Assembly: GCA_963667205.1 (NCBI GenBank) | Contig: OY762959.1 | Coordinates: 620,001-684,000, forward strand | Reading direction: 5' to 3' | Origin: CF-162 sp963667205 | Lineage (GTDB): Bacteria; Chloroflexota; Dehalococcoidia; SM23-28-2; RBG-16-64-32 | Length of the DNA: 64,000 nt | Shown: positions 26,337 through 34,936 of the stretch, piece after piece | Position numbering within the stretch: position 1 is the first letter of the stretch | Layout: each line of letters starts with the position of its first letter | Program-made: the position numbers and the translations under genes | Notes under the pieces: model-generated | Seen by the model: only the letters and a program-made list of their open reading frames with translations | Database searches by the model: none | Told to the model about the DNA's origin: nothing

Positions 26337-27696
26337 ATGACAGACGACGTTCGCTACTGCACGACGGAAGACGGCGTCCAGATCGCCTACTCAATGGCTG
26401 GCGAAGGGCCGCCGTTGGTCAGGGTGCTCGGGTGGTTCACGCACCTGGAGTTCGAGCTCAAGACGAACATGTGGGGCGGCTATCGCCAACGGTTCGGGGA
26501 ACGGTACACGACGGTGGTGTACGACGGCCGCGGGTCAGGTCTATCGGATCGAGACGTCGAGCAGATCTCCCGGCAGGGCTTCTTCAAAGACCTACAGGCA
26601 GTGATCGACGCAACGGGCTTTGAACGGGTGGCGCTATTCGGGATTTCGCAGGGCGGCTCGGTGGCGATTCGATACGCGCTGGATAATCCGGAGCGCGTGT
26701 CTCACCTGGCGCTGTACGGAACGTTCGCGCGCTTAATGATGGATGAAGAGCAGATTCTGACGATGATGAACCTTATGCGCCAGGGCTGGGGCAGTGAGTT
26801 GCCAGCCCACCGCCAGTTCTTCACCAGCCTGTTCATGCCGGACAACCCCAGCACCGACGACCTCAACTCTTTCAACGAACTGCAGCGCGCCTCCGCCGAC
26901 GCCGACGCCGCGTCGGCACTCTTCGCAGCCGGAGCACCAGAACCAGACCTCTTCGAGCGGCTCAAAGACGTGACGGTGCCTACTCTCGTCATGCACAGGC
27001 GCGGCGACGCCATCGTGCCGTTTGAGGAAGGACGGGCGATCGCCAGCAGGATTCCAGGCGCTCGCTTTCTGGCACTCGAGGGTAAAAACCACGCACTCAC
27101 CGCCGCGGAGGCCGACGTCTGGGGGACGATGGCAGACGCTGTCGACCAACTGATCCAGCCCGACGCGGCGCCGCGAAAGGCGGGCGAGGCCTCCAGCTTC
27201 CGCACAGTCCTCTTAACCGACATCGTCGGCCACACTGAGATGATGTCGCGGCTGGGCGACGAGGCGGGGCGCGACGTCCTGCGCGAGCACGAGCACATCA
27301 TTCGCACCGTTCTGAAGGCGAACGGCGGTACCGAAGTGAAGACGATGGGCGACGGGTTCATGGCCTCGTTCGGCTCGGTGACCAAAGCCGTCGAGTGTGC
27401 GATCGCCTTCCAGAAGGCGTTCGACGAGCACAACCGCTCGGCTCAAGAACCGCTCAGCGTCCGCGTTGGCCTGAACGCCAGCGAGCCGATCGAGGAAGAC
27501 GGCGATCTGTTCGGCGCCACGGTGATCCTCGCCGCCCGCATCGCCGCCAAGGCGGACGGGGGGCGAGATCCTGGTGTCGGATGTCGTCCGTGGTCTTTGC
27601 TCCGGCAAGGGATTCCTCTTCGCGGACCGCGGCGACTTCGTAGCCAAGGGTTTCGAGGAGCCGGTACACCTCTTCGAGATCAACTGGCACGGTTGA
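26337..27696 (+). pseudogene. alpha/beta hydrolase fused to class III adenylate/guanylate cyclase (frameshifted)
   Basis: Residues 1-275 form an alpha/beta hydrolase with FGISQGGSVAIRYA (nucleophile Ser), VVYDGRGSGLSD, and the late Asp and His in HRRGDAIVPFEEG and EGKNHALTA. Residues 285-440 form a cyclase homology domain, with metal Asp positions in LLTDIVGHTEMMSRLGDE and VKTMGDGFMASFG. The frame breaks in a run of six G at 27558-27563. With five G it would continue GEILVSDVVRGLCSGKGFLF and end EINWHG at TGA 27694-27696. It is a broken gene or a single-base error. The intact form is about 450 aa and probably leaderless. Confidence 0.8.
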
Positions 27697-28188
27697 TGCC
27701 GGCGCGCCCTCCGAAGAAGACACAGGCCGTTCGCCTGCTCGAGTCGAAGGGGATCACGCACCGGGTGACGGTCTACGACGACGGGGGCGAGTTCCACAGC
27801 GGCGAGGAGGCGGCGGCGCTTGTCGGAGCGCCGGTGGGAGGCTGTTTACAAGACGCTGGTCGTGCTACGCGAGCCACCGTCCGGGCGACTGATGCTGATG
27901 ATCGTGCCGGTGGCGGGGCAAGCGAACCTGAAGACGCTGGCGGCGGCGCAGGGCGAGAAACGGCTGCGCATGGCAACGCAGAAAGAGGCGGAGAAGCTCA
28001 CGGGCATGCAGGTAGGCGGCATTCCGGCGCTGGCCGTGCAGTCCGGACGCTTCGACGTCCTGATCGACGATGCGGCACGGTCTCTGGAGATGATCCACGT
28101 CAGCGCCGGCGCACGCGGAATGGACGTCGAGCTGGCGGTGGCCGACCTCGTGCGGCTGACGGACGCGAGCTATACGATGGCGACGTAG
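27696..28188 (+). pseudogene. YbaK/EbsC-type aminoacyl-tRNA deacylase (frameshifted)
   Basis: ATG 27696 overlaps the stop of the preceding gene (TGATG). The N-terminal half reads KKTQAVRLLESKGITHRV. The rest is in the next frame and includes VYKTLVVLREPPSGRLML, GEKRLRMATQKEAEKLTGMQVGG (written here in part) and FDVLIDDAARSLEMIHVSAG, typical of YbaK-type Cys-tRNA(Pro) deacylases. The catalytic Lys of the family lies in YKTLV. The frames meet at GTGGGAGG (27836-27838), where one G fewer restores a normal YbaK of about 163 aa. It may be a sequencing error or a real mutation. Confidence 0.75.
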
Positions 28189-28197
28189 GAGGATGCG

Positions 28198-28506
28198 ATG
28201 TTTGTAGCGATGAACAACTTCAAGGTGGCGACCGGCCGCGAGGACGATTTCGAGAAGCAGTGGCGCGAGCGTGAGACGTTCCTCGAGGGCGTCCCCGGGT
28301 TCGTCGAATTCATGCTGCTGAAGAGCGACAGCACAGGCGACTACACCAGCCACACGACGTGGCGAGACCGACAGTCGTTCATGGACTGGACGCAGAGCGA
28401 GGCCTTCGCGAAGGGCCACCGCCAGGGGTCGGTCGCCGGCGTGCTCCAGGGGCCGCCGGTGATCGGGTTGTACGAGGCGGTGGTGGTGGAGACGGCCCAG
28501 GCCTAG
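28198..28506 (+). CDS. antibiotic biosynthesis monooxygenase (ABM)-domain protein
   Basis: 102 aa dimeric ferredoxin-like barrel of the ABM/HmoA type: MNNFKVATGREDDFEKQW, then GFVEFMLLKSD, and YTSHTTWRDRQSFMDWTQSEAF. Relatives degrade haem or oxidise quinones, but no substrate is indicated here. AGGAGG precedes the ATG by 5 bases. It ends on top of the convergent enoyl-CoA hydratase end. Confidence 0.82.
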   Translation: MFVAMNNFKVATGREDDFEKQWRERETFLEGVPGFVEFMLLKSDSTGDYTSHTTWRDRQSFMDWTQSEAFAKGHRQGSVAGVLQGPPVIGLYEAVVVETAQA

Positions 28507-29319
28507 GGCCGGTTGAAGCGGGGCTCTCGCTTCTCGAGGAAGGAGCGCACGGCTTCCTTGTGCGCCGGGCCGCGTTGCACCGCCAGCAGGGTGCGGTCCT
28601 CCTCCGCCACGACGGCGTCGATGTCCTGCTCCACCATGTGCCGGTGGACCATGCGCTTGCCCTCCATGACGCACTCGAGCGGGTTGGCGGCGATCAGGTT
28701 GGCCACGGTCATCGCCTCGTCGATCAGGCGGTCGGGCGCAACGACGTCGTTGACGAGGCCCATCTGCACGGCCTCCTCAGCATCGATGATGCGGGCCGTC
28801 AGGACGAGGTCGAGCGCGTTGGGCAGGCCAACGATCTGCGCGAGATACGTCGTGCTGGCCACTTCCGGTGTGATACCGAAGCGGATGAAACGCATCGAAA
28901 AGCTGGCCTTCGCGGAGGCGATGCAGATGTCCATCGGCAGTGTCATCGTGAGGCCGACGCGATCGACGGGCCGTTGACGGCGGCGATCACAGGCTTGGAG
29001 CGACGGAGGACGCCGCGAGGTACTCTTCGCGGCGGGGCGGCGGATCGAGGTCGCTGCGCTGGCCGTTACCGGACTCGCGGTTCTCGATGCTGCGGCCGAA
29101 GCCCTTGATGTCGGCGCCGGCGCAGAAGCCGCGGCCGGCGCCGGTAACGACGACGGCGCCGATGCCCGGATCCTCGTTGCAGGCCTCGATGGCGGCGATG
29201 ACCTCGTCGCCCATGGCGTAGCTCCAGGCGTTGAGCTTGTCGGGCCGGCTGAGCGTAATCAGGCCGACACGGTCTCGCTGCTCTAAGAGGATGTACTCGT
29301 ACGTCTTGGCGGTGACCAT
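28503..29319 (-). pseudogene. enoyl-CoA hydratase/isomerase (two frameshifts)
   Basis: Crotonase family. The first part (29319 to about 29010) reads VGLITLSRPDKLNAWSYAMG and VVVTGAGRGFCAGADIKGFG with the oxyanion-hole pattern. A middle piece, LRRSKPVIAAVNGPSI, is in another frame. The last part (28962-28503) reads GLTMTLPMDICIASAKASF, EEAVQMGLVNDVV and a normal C-terminus. One base is missing near 29009 and one near 28960. Restored, it would be a full-length hydratase of about 270 aa acting on acyl-CoA. It is either decayed or affected by consensus errors. Confidence 0.8.
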
Positions 29320-29382
29320 TGGGCGCCTCCTTCCGCTTGCGGGGCGATGATATTCCGCCGCGAGGCGCTTTACAAGCGCAGG

Positions 29383-29778
29383 CTAGGCCCAGAACTCCTC
29401 GACGTGGTCGAGGTCCCAGACGAACTCCATGAACTCGGCCGCCGCGCCCTCGCGGACCTGGATGCGCAGAGCTGTCGGGTTGTGGAGTCGCCGGCCGTTA
29501 CGCTCGCCGCGGCCGGTGAAGAGGACGACGGCGTTGTCGTCGCTGGCGGTGATGTCTTCGACTTCGAGGGAGAAGCTGCCGTTGGTGAGCACCATCACCT
29601 GCGTGAGGAAGCGGACGATCGCCTCGCGGCCGCGGTGCTCGCCGGCGAGCTGACCGCGGCGGCCGGGAAAGCGCCAGACGGCGTCCTCAGCGATCGCCTC
29701 CTGGACAGCGGCGGCGTCGCGGCGATCGAGGGCTTCGAAGAGGGAGCGAACGAGGGTGGCGTTGGCGTGTTCCGGCAT
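29383..29778 (-). CDS. SnoaL-like/NTF2-fold protein
   Basis: 131 aa from ATG 29778. It is an NTF2-like alpha+beta cone: HANATLVRSLFEALDRRDAAAVQEAIAED (written here in part), VWRFPGRRGQLAGEHRGREA, and DNAVVLFTGRGERNGRRL. Many such proteins are ketosteroid-isomerase-like, but no catalytic set is certain. An in-frame ATG further upstream (29856) is less likely because the family N-terminus matches the chosen start. No Shine-Dalgarno is seen. Confidence 0.7.
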   Translation of the reverse strand: MPEHANATLVRSLFEALDRRDAAAVQEAIAEDAVWRFPGRRGQLAGEHRGREAIVRFLTQVMVLTNGSFSLEVEDITASDDNAVVLFTGRGERNGRRLHNPTALRIQVREGAAAEFMEFVWDLDHVEEFWA

Positions 29779-29926
29779 GGCACGAGGATACGCCGGCCGC
29801 ATATACGGTACAAGGCCGAACCGGCTGCGCTGAAACGCCTGTCTGTGGCAGGCCAAGGACGAGTCACGCCGATGCGGGAGCGTAGTATAGTGGGGATGTG
29901 TGTATATACCTAGTATGGAAGGGTAG

Positions 29927-31294
29927 ATGGTAACGAAACACTCAATAAACGAGGATCGTGTCTACTACAACTTTGACGGGCAAATGCCGCCGGTCACCCT
30001 CGAAGACGAAGCCGCACCACTACCGGTCACTAACGTAGAGCCGAGGCTCCTAACCGACACCACCCTGCGCGACGGTGCGCAGGACGCCCGCTTCGCATTC
30101 TTCCCCAACGAGGCGCGGCTGAAGTACGTCGACCTCCTGCACCAGCTGGATAACGGCAGCGGCCGCATCCACGCGATCGAGACGTTTATATACCAGAAGC
30201 GAGACCTCTGGGTGCTGGAGAAGCTGCTGGAGCGTGGCTACGAGTTCCCGAAGATCACGACCTGGATCCGCGCCAACCCGAAGGACGTGAAAGAGCTATA
30301 CGCGGCGACGGAAGGCCGCGTCACGGAGACGGGGATGCTGGCTTCGGCCTCGGACCACCACATCTTCGACAAGCTCGGCTTCCACTCGAAGGCGGAAGCG
30401 ATCGAGAAGTACCTGAAGCCGATCATTACAGCGCTGGAGCACGGCATTACGCCGCGGGTGCACCTGGAAGACACAACGCGTGCCGACATCTACGGCTGGG
30501 TGATCCCGTTCATCCAGACGGTGCTTGACCAGACGGAGGGCCGCGCGAAGTTCCGGATCTGTGACACGATCGGCTGGGGCGTTCCCGACGCGCACGCGGC
30601 GATGCCGCAGGGCGTGCCGAAGCTGGTCTCGACGCTCTACCGGGAGACAGGCGCCGAGTTGGAGTTCCACGGCCACAACGATTTCGGCGTGGCGACGGCG
30701 AACTCGATCGCCGCCTGGCGCTACGGCTGCCGCAAGGTCAACGTTGCCTTTGCGGGACTCGGCGAACGCACGGGCAACACGTCGCTCGAACAGATGCTGG
30801 TCAGCTACATCCGTCTCTACGGCGACCCGGGCTTCGACCTGACGATCCTGCCGCAAATGCGAACGCTGGTGGAGGAGTCGCTGACGGACGTGGCGCTCAA
30901 CGCGCCGGTGATAGGCCAGGTATTTTCGACGCAGGCGGGCATCCACCAGGCAGGCATCCAGCGACAGGCTGAGGCGCCGGGCGGTCTGATCTACCTGGCG
31001 TACGATCCGGCGCTGGTCGGCAGCAAGGGCGCGGAGCGCCACCTCGTCGGCGCGCTGAGCGGGTCCGAGGGGATCGTGGCGCTTCTCAACAGCGAAGCCG
31101 AGAAGCGCCACGTCGAGGAGCGGTTCACGTCGATGAGCCGCGTCGTCAAGGAGATCTACGACCGTGTGCAGGAAGCCTACAACGGCCGTTTCGACGAGGC
31201 GAGCGACCGCTGGGTGGACTACCGCGACGGGTTCTTCACGCCGGATGAGATCTGGAAGATCGCGGCCGAGTCGGTCGGCATAGACAAAGAGTAG
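29927..31294 (+). CDS. HMGL-family synthase (2-isopropylmalate/homocitrate/Re-citrate synthase-like)
   Basis: 455 aa TIM-barrel Claisen-condensing enzyme. Active-site elements are LLTDTTLRDGAQDARF (metal Asp and catalytic Arg), TGMLASASDHHIFDKLGF, RVHLEDTTRADIYGW, FRICDTIGWGVPDA, and the metal HxH in EFHGHNDFGVATANSI, followed by GLGERTGNTSLE. The C-terminal part contains STQAGIHQAGIQ. The pattern TGMLxSxSDxHIF followed by HLEDxTRAD, as I recall it, resembles Re-citrate synthases known from clostridia and Dehalococcoides, so a citrate or homocitrate product is possible. It does not have the LeuA regulatory domain length. fabH follows 23 bases later. Confidence 0.85.
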   Translation: MVTKHSINEDRVYYNFDGQMPPVTLEDEAAPLPVTNVEPRLLTDTTLRDGAQDARFAFFPNEARLKYVDLLHQLDNGSGRIHAIETFIYQKRDLWVLEKLLERGYEFPKITTWIRANPKDVKELYAATEGRVTETGMLASASDHHIFDKLGFHSKAEAIEKYLKPIITALEHGITPRVHLEDTTRADIYGWVIPFIQTVLDQTEGRAKFRICDTIGWGVPDAHAAMPQGVPKLVSTLYRETGAELEFHGHNDFGVATANSIAAWRYGCRKVNVAFAGLGERTGNTSLEQMLVSYIRLYGDPGFDLTILPQMRTLVEESLTDVALNAPVIGQVFSTQAGIHQAGIQRQAEAPGGLIYLAYDPALVGSKGAERHLVGALSGSEGIVALLNSEAEKRHVEERFTSMSRVVKEIYDRVQEAYNGRFDEASDRWVDYRDGFFTPDEIWKIAAESVGIDKE

Positions 31295-31317
31295 AGCAGC
31301 CGGCTCGCCAGGCTGAC

Positions 31318-32502
31318 ATGAAACGCCGATACGCTGAAATCGCCGGATGGGGGATGTACGTGCCGCCGCGCGTCGTCCCGAACGACACCTTCGTGGCGAT
31401 GGGGCTGGACACCTCCAACGAATGGATCTCGTCTCGCACGGGAATCGAGCGCCGGCGCGTCGTCGAGGCTGACGAGGCGACGTCCGACCTGGCGACGAAG
31501 GCGGCGCGGCAGGCGATGGCGGTGGCCGGCCTGAACGCCAGCGACATCGACCTTATCGTGGTAGCGACGTGCACACCCGACCATGTGATGCCGGCAACGG
31601 CATCGATCGTCCAGGACCGGCTGGGGATGCTGAACGCCGGCGCGATGGATCTGAACGCCGCCTGCTCAGGCTTCGTCTACGCGCTGGCTACGGCCGCAGC
31701 GCAGGTGGAGTCGGACCGCGCCAAGAACGTGCTGGTGATCGGCGCTGACGAGCTATCGGTCTACCTCAACTGGCAGGACCGCAGCACGTGCGTACTGTTC
31801 GGCGACGGCGCCGGGGCGGTCGTGCTGCGACAGGCCAATGAGCCGGGGATCATGAGCTCGACGACGGGCTCGGACGGCTCAGGCGCCGGTCTGCTGACAA
31901 TCCAGGGCGCGGCACGAGCGCGCGCAAGCGGCAACGGCCAGCACCCGAACGGTTCTGCGACCGGCCACGGAGAGGCGGCGAACGGTTCGACCGCCGCCGC
32001 CAACGAGACTTACCTGACGATGAACGGCCCGCAGATCTTCCGCTGGGCGACGCAGGTCATGCCGCGGGCGGCGGAGCAGGTGATGGCCGCCTCCGGGCTG
32101 ACTGCGGACGACATCTCGCTGTTCATCCCGCACCAGGCGAACCATCGCATCATAGCGGCGAGCGCGAAGCGTCTGGGGCTGCCGCCGGAGAAGGTGTTCT
32201 CGAACGTGCGCGAATACGGGAACACGAGCGCGGCCTCGATCCCAATCGCACTGTGCGAGGCGCTGAGCGCGGGGCGAGTGGAAGTCGGCAACTACCTGGT
32301 GCTGAGCAGCTTCGGCGCCGGTCTGACTTGGGCGGCGCTGGCGCTGCGCTGGTCGGTGCCGATTCCGAGCCAGGTCGCACCGTGGCAGCCGATCACGCGG
32401 CAGGTGAAGTCGCGGATGGCAGCGGTGCGGTCAGTGCTGCGACGGGGCGAGCGCTCTGTGCGCACGCGGATCGACAAGACGCTCGGCAAGAGCGAAGACT
32501 AG
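31318..32502 (+). CDS. fabH: 3-oxoacyl-ACP synthase III with insert and C-terminal extension
   Basis: 394 aa (typical FabH about 320-330). The catalytic triad is C116 in LNAACSGF, H272 in FIPHQANHRI and N302 in YGNTSAAS. Two additions are seen: a low-complexity Gly/Asn/Ser/Ala segment at about residues 200-229, before the conserved MNGPQIF helix, and a basic tail of about 45 residues after 350. The enzyme starts fatty-acid chains from acyl-CoA and malonyl-ACP. It probably forms an operon with the HMGL gene. It overlaps the convergent cysS gene by 4 bases. Confidence 0.9.
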   Translation: MKRRYAEIAGWGMYVPPRVVPNDTFVAMGLDTSNEWISSRTGIERRRVVEADEATSDLATKAARQAMAVAGLNASDIDLIVVATCTPDHVMPATASIVQDRLGMLNAGAMDLNAACSGFVYALATAAAQVESDRAKNVLVIGADELSVYLNWQDRSTCVLFGDGAGAVVLRQANEPGIMSSTTGSDGSGAGLLTIQGAARARASGNGQHPNGSATGHGEAANGSTAAANETYLTMNGPQIFRWATQVMPRAAEQVMAASGLTADDISLFIPHQANHRIIAASAKRLGLPPEKVFSNVREYGNTSAASIPIALCEALSAGRVEVGNYLVLSSFGAGLTWAALALRWSVPIPSQVAPWQPITRQVKSRMAAVRSVLRRGERSVRTRIDKTLGKSED

Positions 32503-34649
32503 CCGCGCGGCGCCGCGAACTCTTCGCGATCGCGCCACTTGCGCAGGAAGCGATAGAAGTTGCGCTTGCTCAGGCGCTCGCGTTCGTCCGGAGGCGTGGC
32601 CAGCCACTCGACGTGGTCGTGGCGCTTAACGGGCAGCTCCGTATCAATCACGGCGCGGTAGCCGTGGCTGCGCACGGCGTAGCTGAAGTCGAGGTCGAGG
32701 TGGCGGTAGAAGCGGAACTTCTCGTCGAGCAGGCCGGCCTCGCTGAGCACATCGCGGCGGAAGGCCATCAGGTAGCCCTCGACGGCGTCGACATCGCCGG
32801 TTGACTCCGCCTCGTCGAAGCTGCGCATGTCGTCGGTGACGACGCCCCAGCGGCCGGCGACGCCGACCGTCTTGTCCTCAAGCAGTGGCCGGAGCGCGCC
32901 AAAGAGGTCGCCGGTAACCTCGACGCTCGTATCGAGGAGGACAACGTAGCGGCCGCGTGCCTGGCGCAGCGCGATGTTGCGGCCGCCGGCGGTGCCGAGG
33001 AAGTGGTCCGCGCGGAAGAAACGCAGCTGATCGGCGTCCTCGCCGGTCTTGCCGGCCACAGGCTCGCACTCCTCCGCGAAGCCGTTGTCGACGACGATCA
33101 CTTCACCGGCATCGCCGAGCCAGGCGCGGGCCGAAGAGACGCAGCGCTGCAACTCCTCGCAGCCGCGCTGGGCGACGACGGCGACCGTGAAGTCGAGGTC
33201 CGGCTTCTCACCGAGGCGCGAGCCGACGTCGGCGCTGGAGGCGATGTTGCCAGCGTCGAGCTTCCAGGCGGGCAGCGGCAGCACGCTGGTGCCGGGCCGG
33301 TCGTCGCGCACCTCATACCCCGACTCGATGATGCGGTCGCGGATGCCGTCAGCGGCGTCCCAATGCTTCGCTTTGCGGTGCTGGTGGCGCTCTCGCACCA
33401 GCTCGGCGACGTCGCCTGTCATCTGCGGCTCAGGCGGTGTCGTCGCCAGATCGAGGCCGAGGAGGCGGTCGAAGTCCATAAGGAGCTCGCGCTTGATCGC
33501 GCCGGGCAAAGGCGAGCGGGCGACACGCCAGGCGACAGCGAGCGCAGCGGGGATGTTCAGGCCGTCGCGGGCGGCGTCCCAGAAGGCGGTGCGCAGCTTC
33601 TCACCTTCGGCACGCGCCTTATTGGTCAGGCGACCGCTGGGAGCGTGCGTGGCGGCGCGCAGGCGGTTGAGGCCGCGCTGGGCGGCGCGCAGAGAGGTGG
33701 GCGTGAAGTTGAGGCGCGAGCCGTAGTGGGCGTTGGCGCAGAGATAGCGGAAGGCGGTGGGGTCGAAGCCCCAGCGCTCAAGGTCGGAGACGAGGTAGAC
33801 GTTACCGGTGGACTTCGCCATCTTGACGCCATCGACGAGCAGGTGCTGGCCGTGCACCCAGCGGCGCACGTGCTGCCGGCCGAGTACGGATTCGCTTTGG
33901 GCGATCTCGTCCTCGTGGTGGGGGAAGATGTTGTCGACGCCGCCGGTGTGGATGTCGATCTCGTCGCCGAGGACGGAGGAGACGATGGCGGAGCATTCGA
34001 TGTGCCAGCCGGGGAATCCGTCGCCCCAGGGGCTCTCCCACTTGAGGTCGCGGCCCGGCTCGGCGGCCTTCCAGAGGGCGAAGTCGCGCGGGTCGCGCTT
34101 GAGCGGGTCGGGCTCGGCGCGATCGCCCTCCCGCAGGTCTTCTGACTGCTGGCCGGAGAGCTTGCCGTAGTCGGCAAAGCTGCTGACGCTGAAGTAGACG
34201 TTGCCGCCGGCCTCGTAGGCGCTGCCGGAATCGACGAGCGACTTCACCATCGCGACCATCGCCGGGACGTACTGCGTGGCCTTCGGGAAGTCGCCGGCCG
34301 GCAGGATGTTGAGCTTCGCTTCGTCTGCGAGGAAGGCCTCCGTGTAGAAGCGGGCGATCTCCGTGGCCGGCTTGCCCTCGGCGCGCGCCGCGGCGATGAT
34401 CCGGTCCTCCTCTTGTTCGAGCTGGCCCTCACGCATGTGGCCGACGTCCGTGATGTTCTTGACGTGGTGCACGGTGTAGCCGTCGGCCTCCAGCAGGCGG
34501 CGCAGCCAGTCCGCCATCAGGTACGAACGCAGGTTGCCGATGTGGGCGTAGCGGTAGACGGTGGGCCCGCAGGAGTAGAGCCGGACACGGCCGGCCTGAA
34601 GCGGAGCGAACTCCTCCTTCTGGCGGGTCAGCGTGTCGTAGATGCGCAT
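32499..34649 (-). CDS. cysS: cysteinyl-tRNA synthetase fused to a family 2 glycosyltransferase-like domain
   Basis: 716 aa from ATG 34649; a longer ORF start at 34838 overlaps the downstream-region glutaredoxin gene and is rejected. Residues 1-455 are CysRS: HIGN at 36-39, zinc ligands C27, C219, H244, and KMAKS at 276-280, with the usual HDEIAQSE-like EDEIAQSE segment. After a short linker, residues 487-670 resemble a GT-A glycosyltransferase: FTVAVVAQRGCEELQRCV, EVIVVDNG, GGRNIALRQARGRYVVLLDT, VEGYLMAFRRDVL. The usual DxD is replaced by L-D-T-S. No frameshift separates the halves. The GT role is unknown; sugar transfer or a non-catalytic add-on is possible. Confidence 0.92.
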   Translation of the reverse strand: MRIYDTLTRQKEEFAPLQAGRVRLYSCGPTVYRYAHIGNLRSYLMADWLRRLLEADGYTVHHVKNITDVGHMREGQLEQEEDRIIAAARAEGKPATEIARFYTEAFLADEAKLNILPAGDFPKATQYVPAMVAMVKSLVDSGSAYEAGGNVYFSVSSFADYGKLSGQQSEDLREGDRAEPDPLKRDPRDFALWKAAEPGRDLKWESPWGDGFPGWHIECSAIVSSVLGDEIDIHTGGVDNIFPHHEDEIAQSESVLGRQHVRRWVHGQHLLVDGVKMAKSTGNVYLVSDLERWGFDPTAFRYLCANAHYGSRLNFTPTSLRAAQRGLNRLRAATHAPSGRLTNKARAEGEKLRTAFWDAARDGLNIPAALAVAWRVARSPLPGAIKRELLMDFDRLLGLDLATTPPEPQMTGDVAELVRERHQHRKAKHWDAADGIRDRIIESGYEVRDDRPGTSVLPLPAWKLDAGNIASSADVGSRLGEKPDLDFTVAVVAQRGCEELQRCVSSARAWLGDAGEVIVVDNGFAEECEPVAGKTGEDADQLRFFRADHFLGTAGGRNIALRQARGRYVVLLDTSVEVTGDLFGALRPLLEDKTVGVAGRWGVVTDDMRSFDEAESTGDVDAVEGYLMAFRRDVLSEAGLLDEKFRFYRHLDLDFSYAVRSHGYRAVIDTELPVKRHDHVEWLATPPDERERLSKRNFYRFLRKWRDREEFAAPRG

Positions 34650-34692
34650 GGGCAGGCGGTGGGGGCGCGCACGGCGCCCCTCAGGTGATCTC

Positions 34693-34902
34693 TCAACCGT
34701 GTTCGCCGTCCCACCCCAGCTCAACACGGCCGTCTTCCCAGATGATGATTGGGACGGCCATCGCGTAGTCCAGCGCTTCTTCCCACCAGTCGACGTTCTC
34801 GTCGACGCGGCGCTCTTCAAGGTCGACTCCGCGCTCACGGAGAGCGGTGACGGCCCTGTCGCTGACCTCGCAGTTGCGCAGGGTGTAGACGGTAACAGGC
34901 AC
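34693..34902 (-). CDS. glutaredoxin-like protein (monothiol)
   Basis: 69 aa from GTG 34902, supported by AAGGA 8 bases upstream. It has a small thioredoxin fold: VTVYTLRNCEVSDRAVTALRERG, then VPIIIWEDGRVELGW, the cis-Pro region. The usual C-x-x-C is C-E-V-S, so only one active-site thiol is left. It could act in glutathione-free thiol exchange or iron-sulfur transfer; this is not shown. Confidence 0.75.
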   Translation of the reverse strand: MPVTVYTLRNCEVSDRAVTALRERGVDLEERRVDENVDWWEEALDYAMAVPIIIWEDGRVELGWDGEHG

Positions 34903-34936
34903 GAGCGTTTCCTTCTTGGACAATCTTAGCAGGCCG

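Noticed and set aside
26328..28274. 648-aa plus-strand ORF read as one protein
   Set aside because: It joins the hydrolase-cyclase gene, an out-of-frame tail and the start of the YbaK-like gene. The sense of each part changes frame at G runs.
34649..34838. N-terminal extension of the CysRS fusion
   Set aside because: It is low-complexity Ser/Arg and overlaps the glutaredoxin-like gene. CysRS proteins start with the chosen MRIYDTLT.
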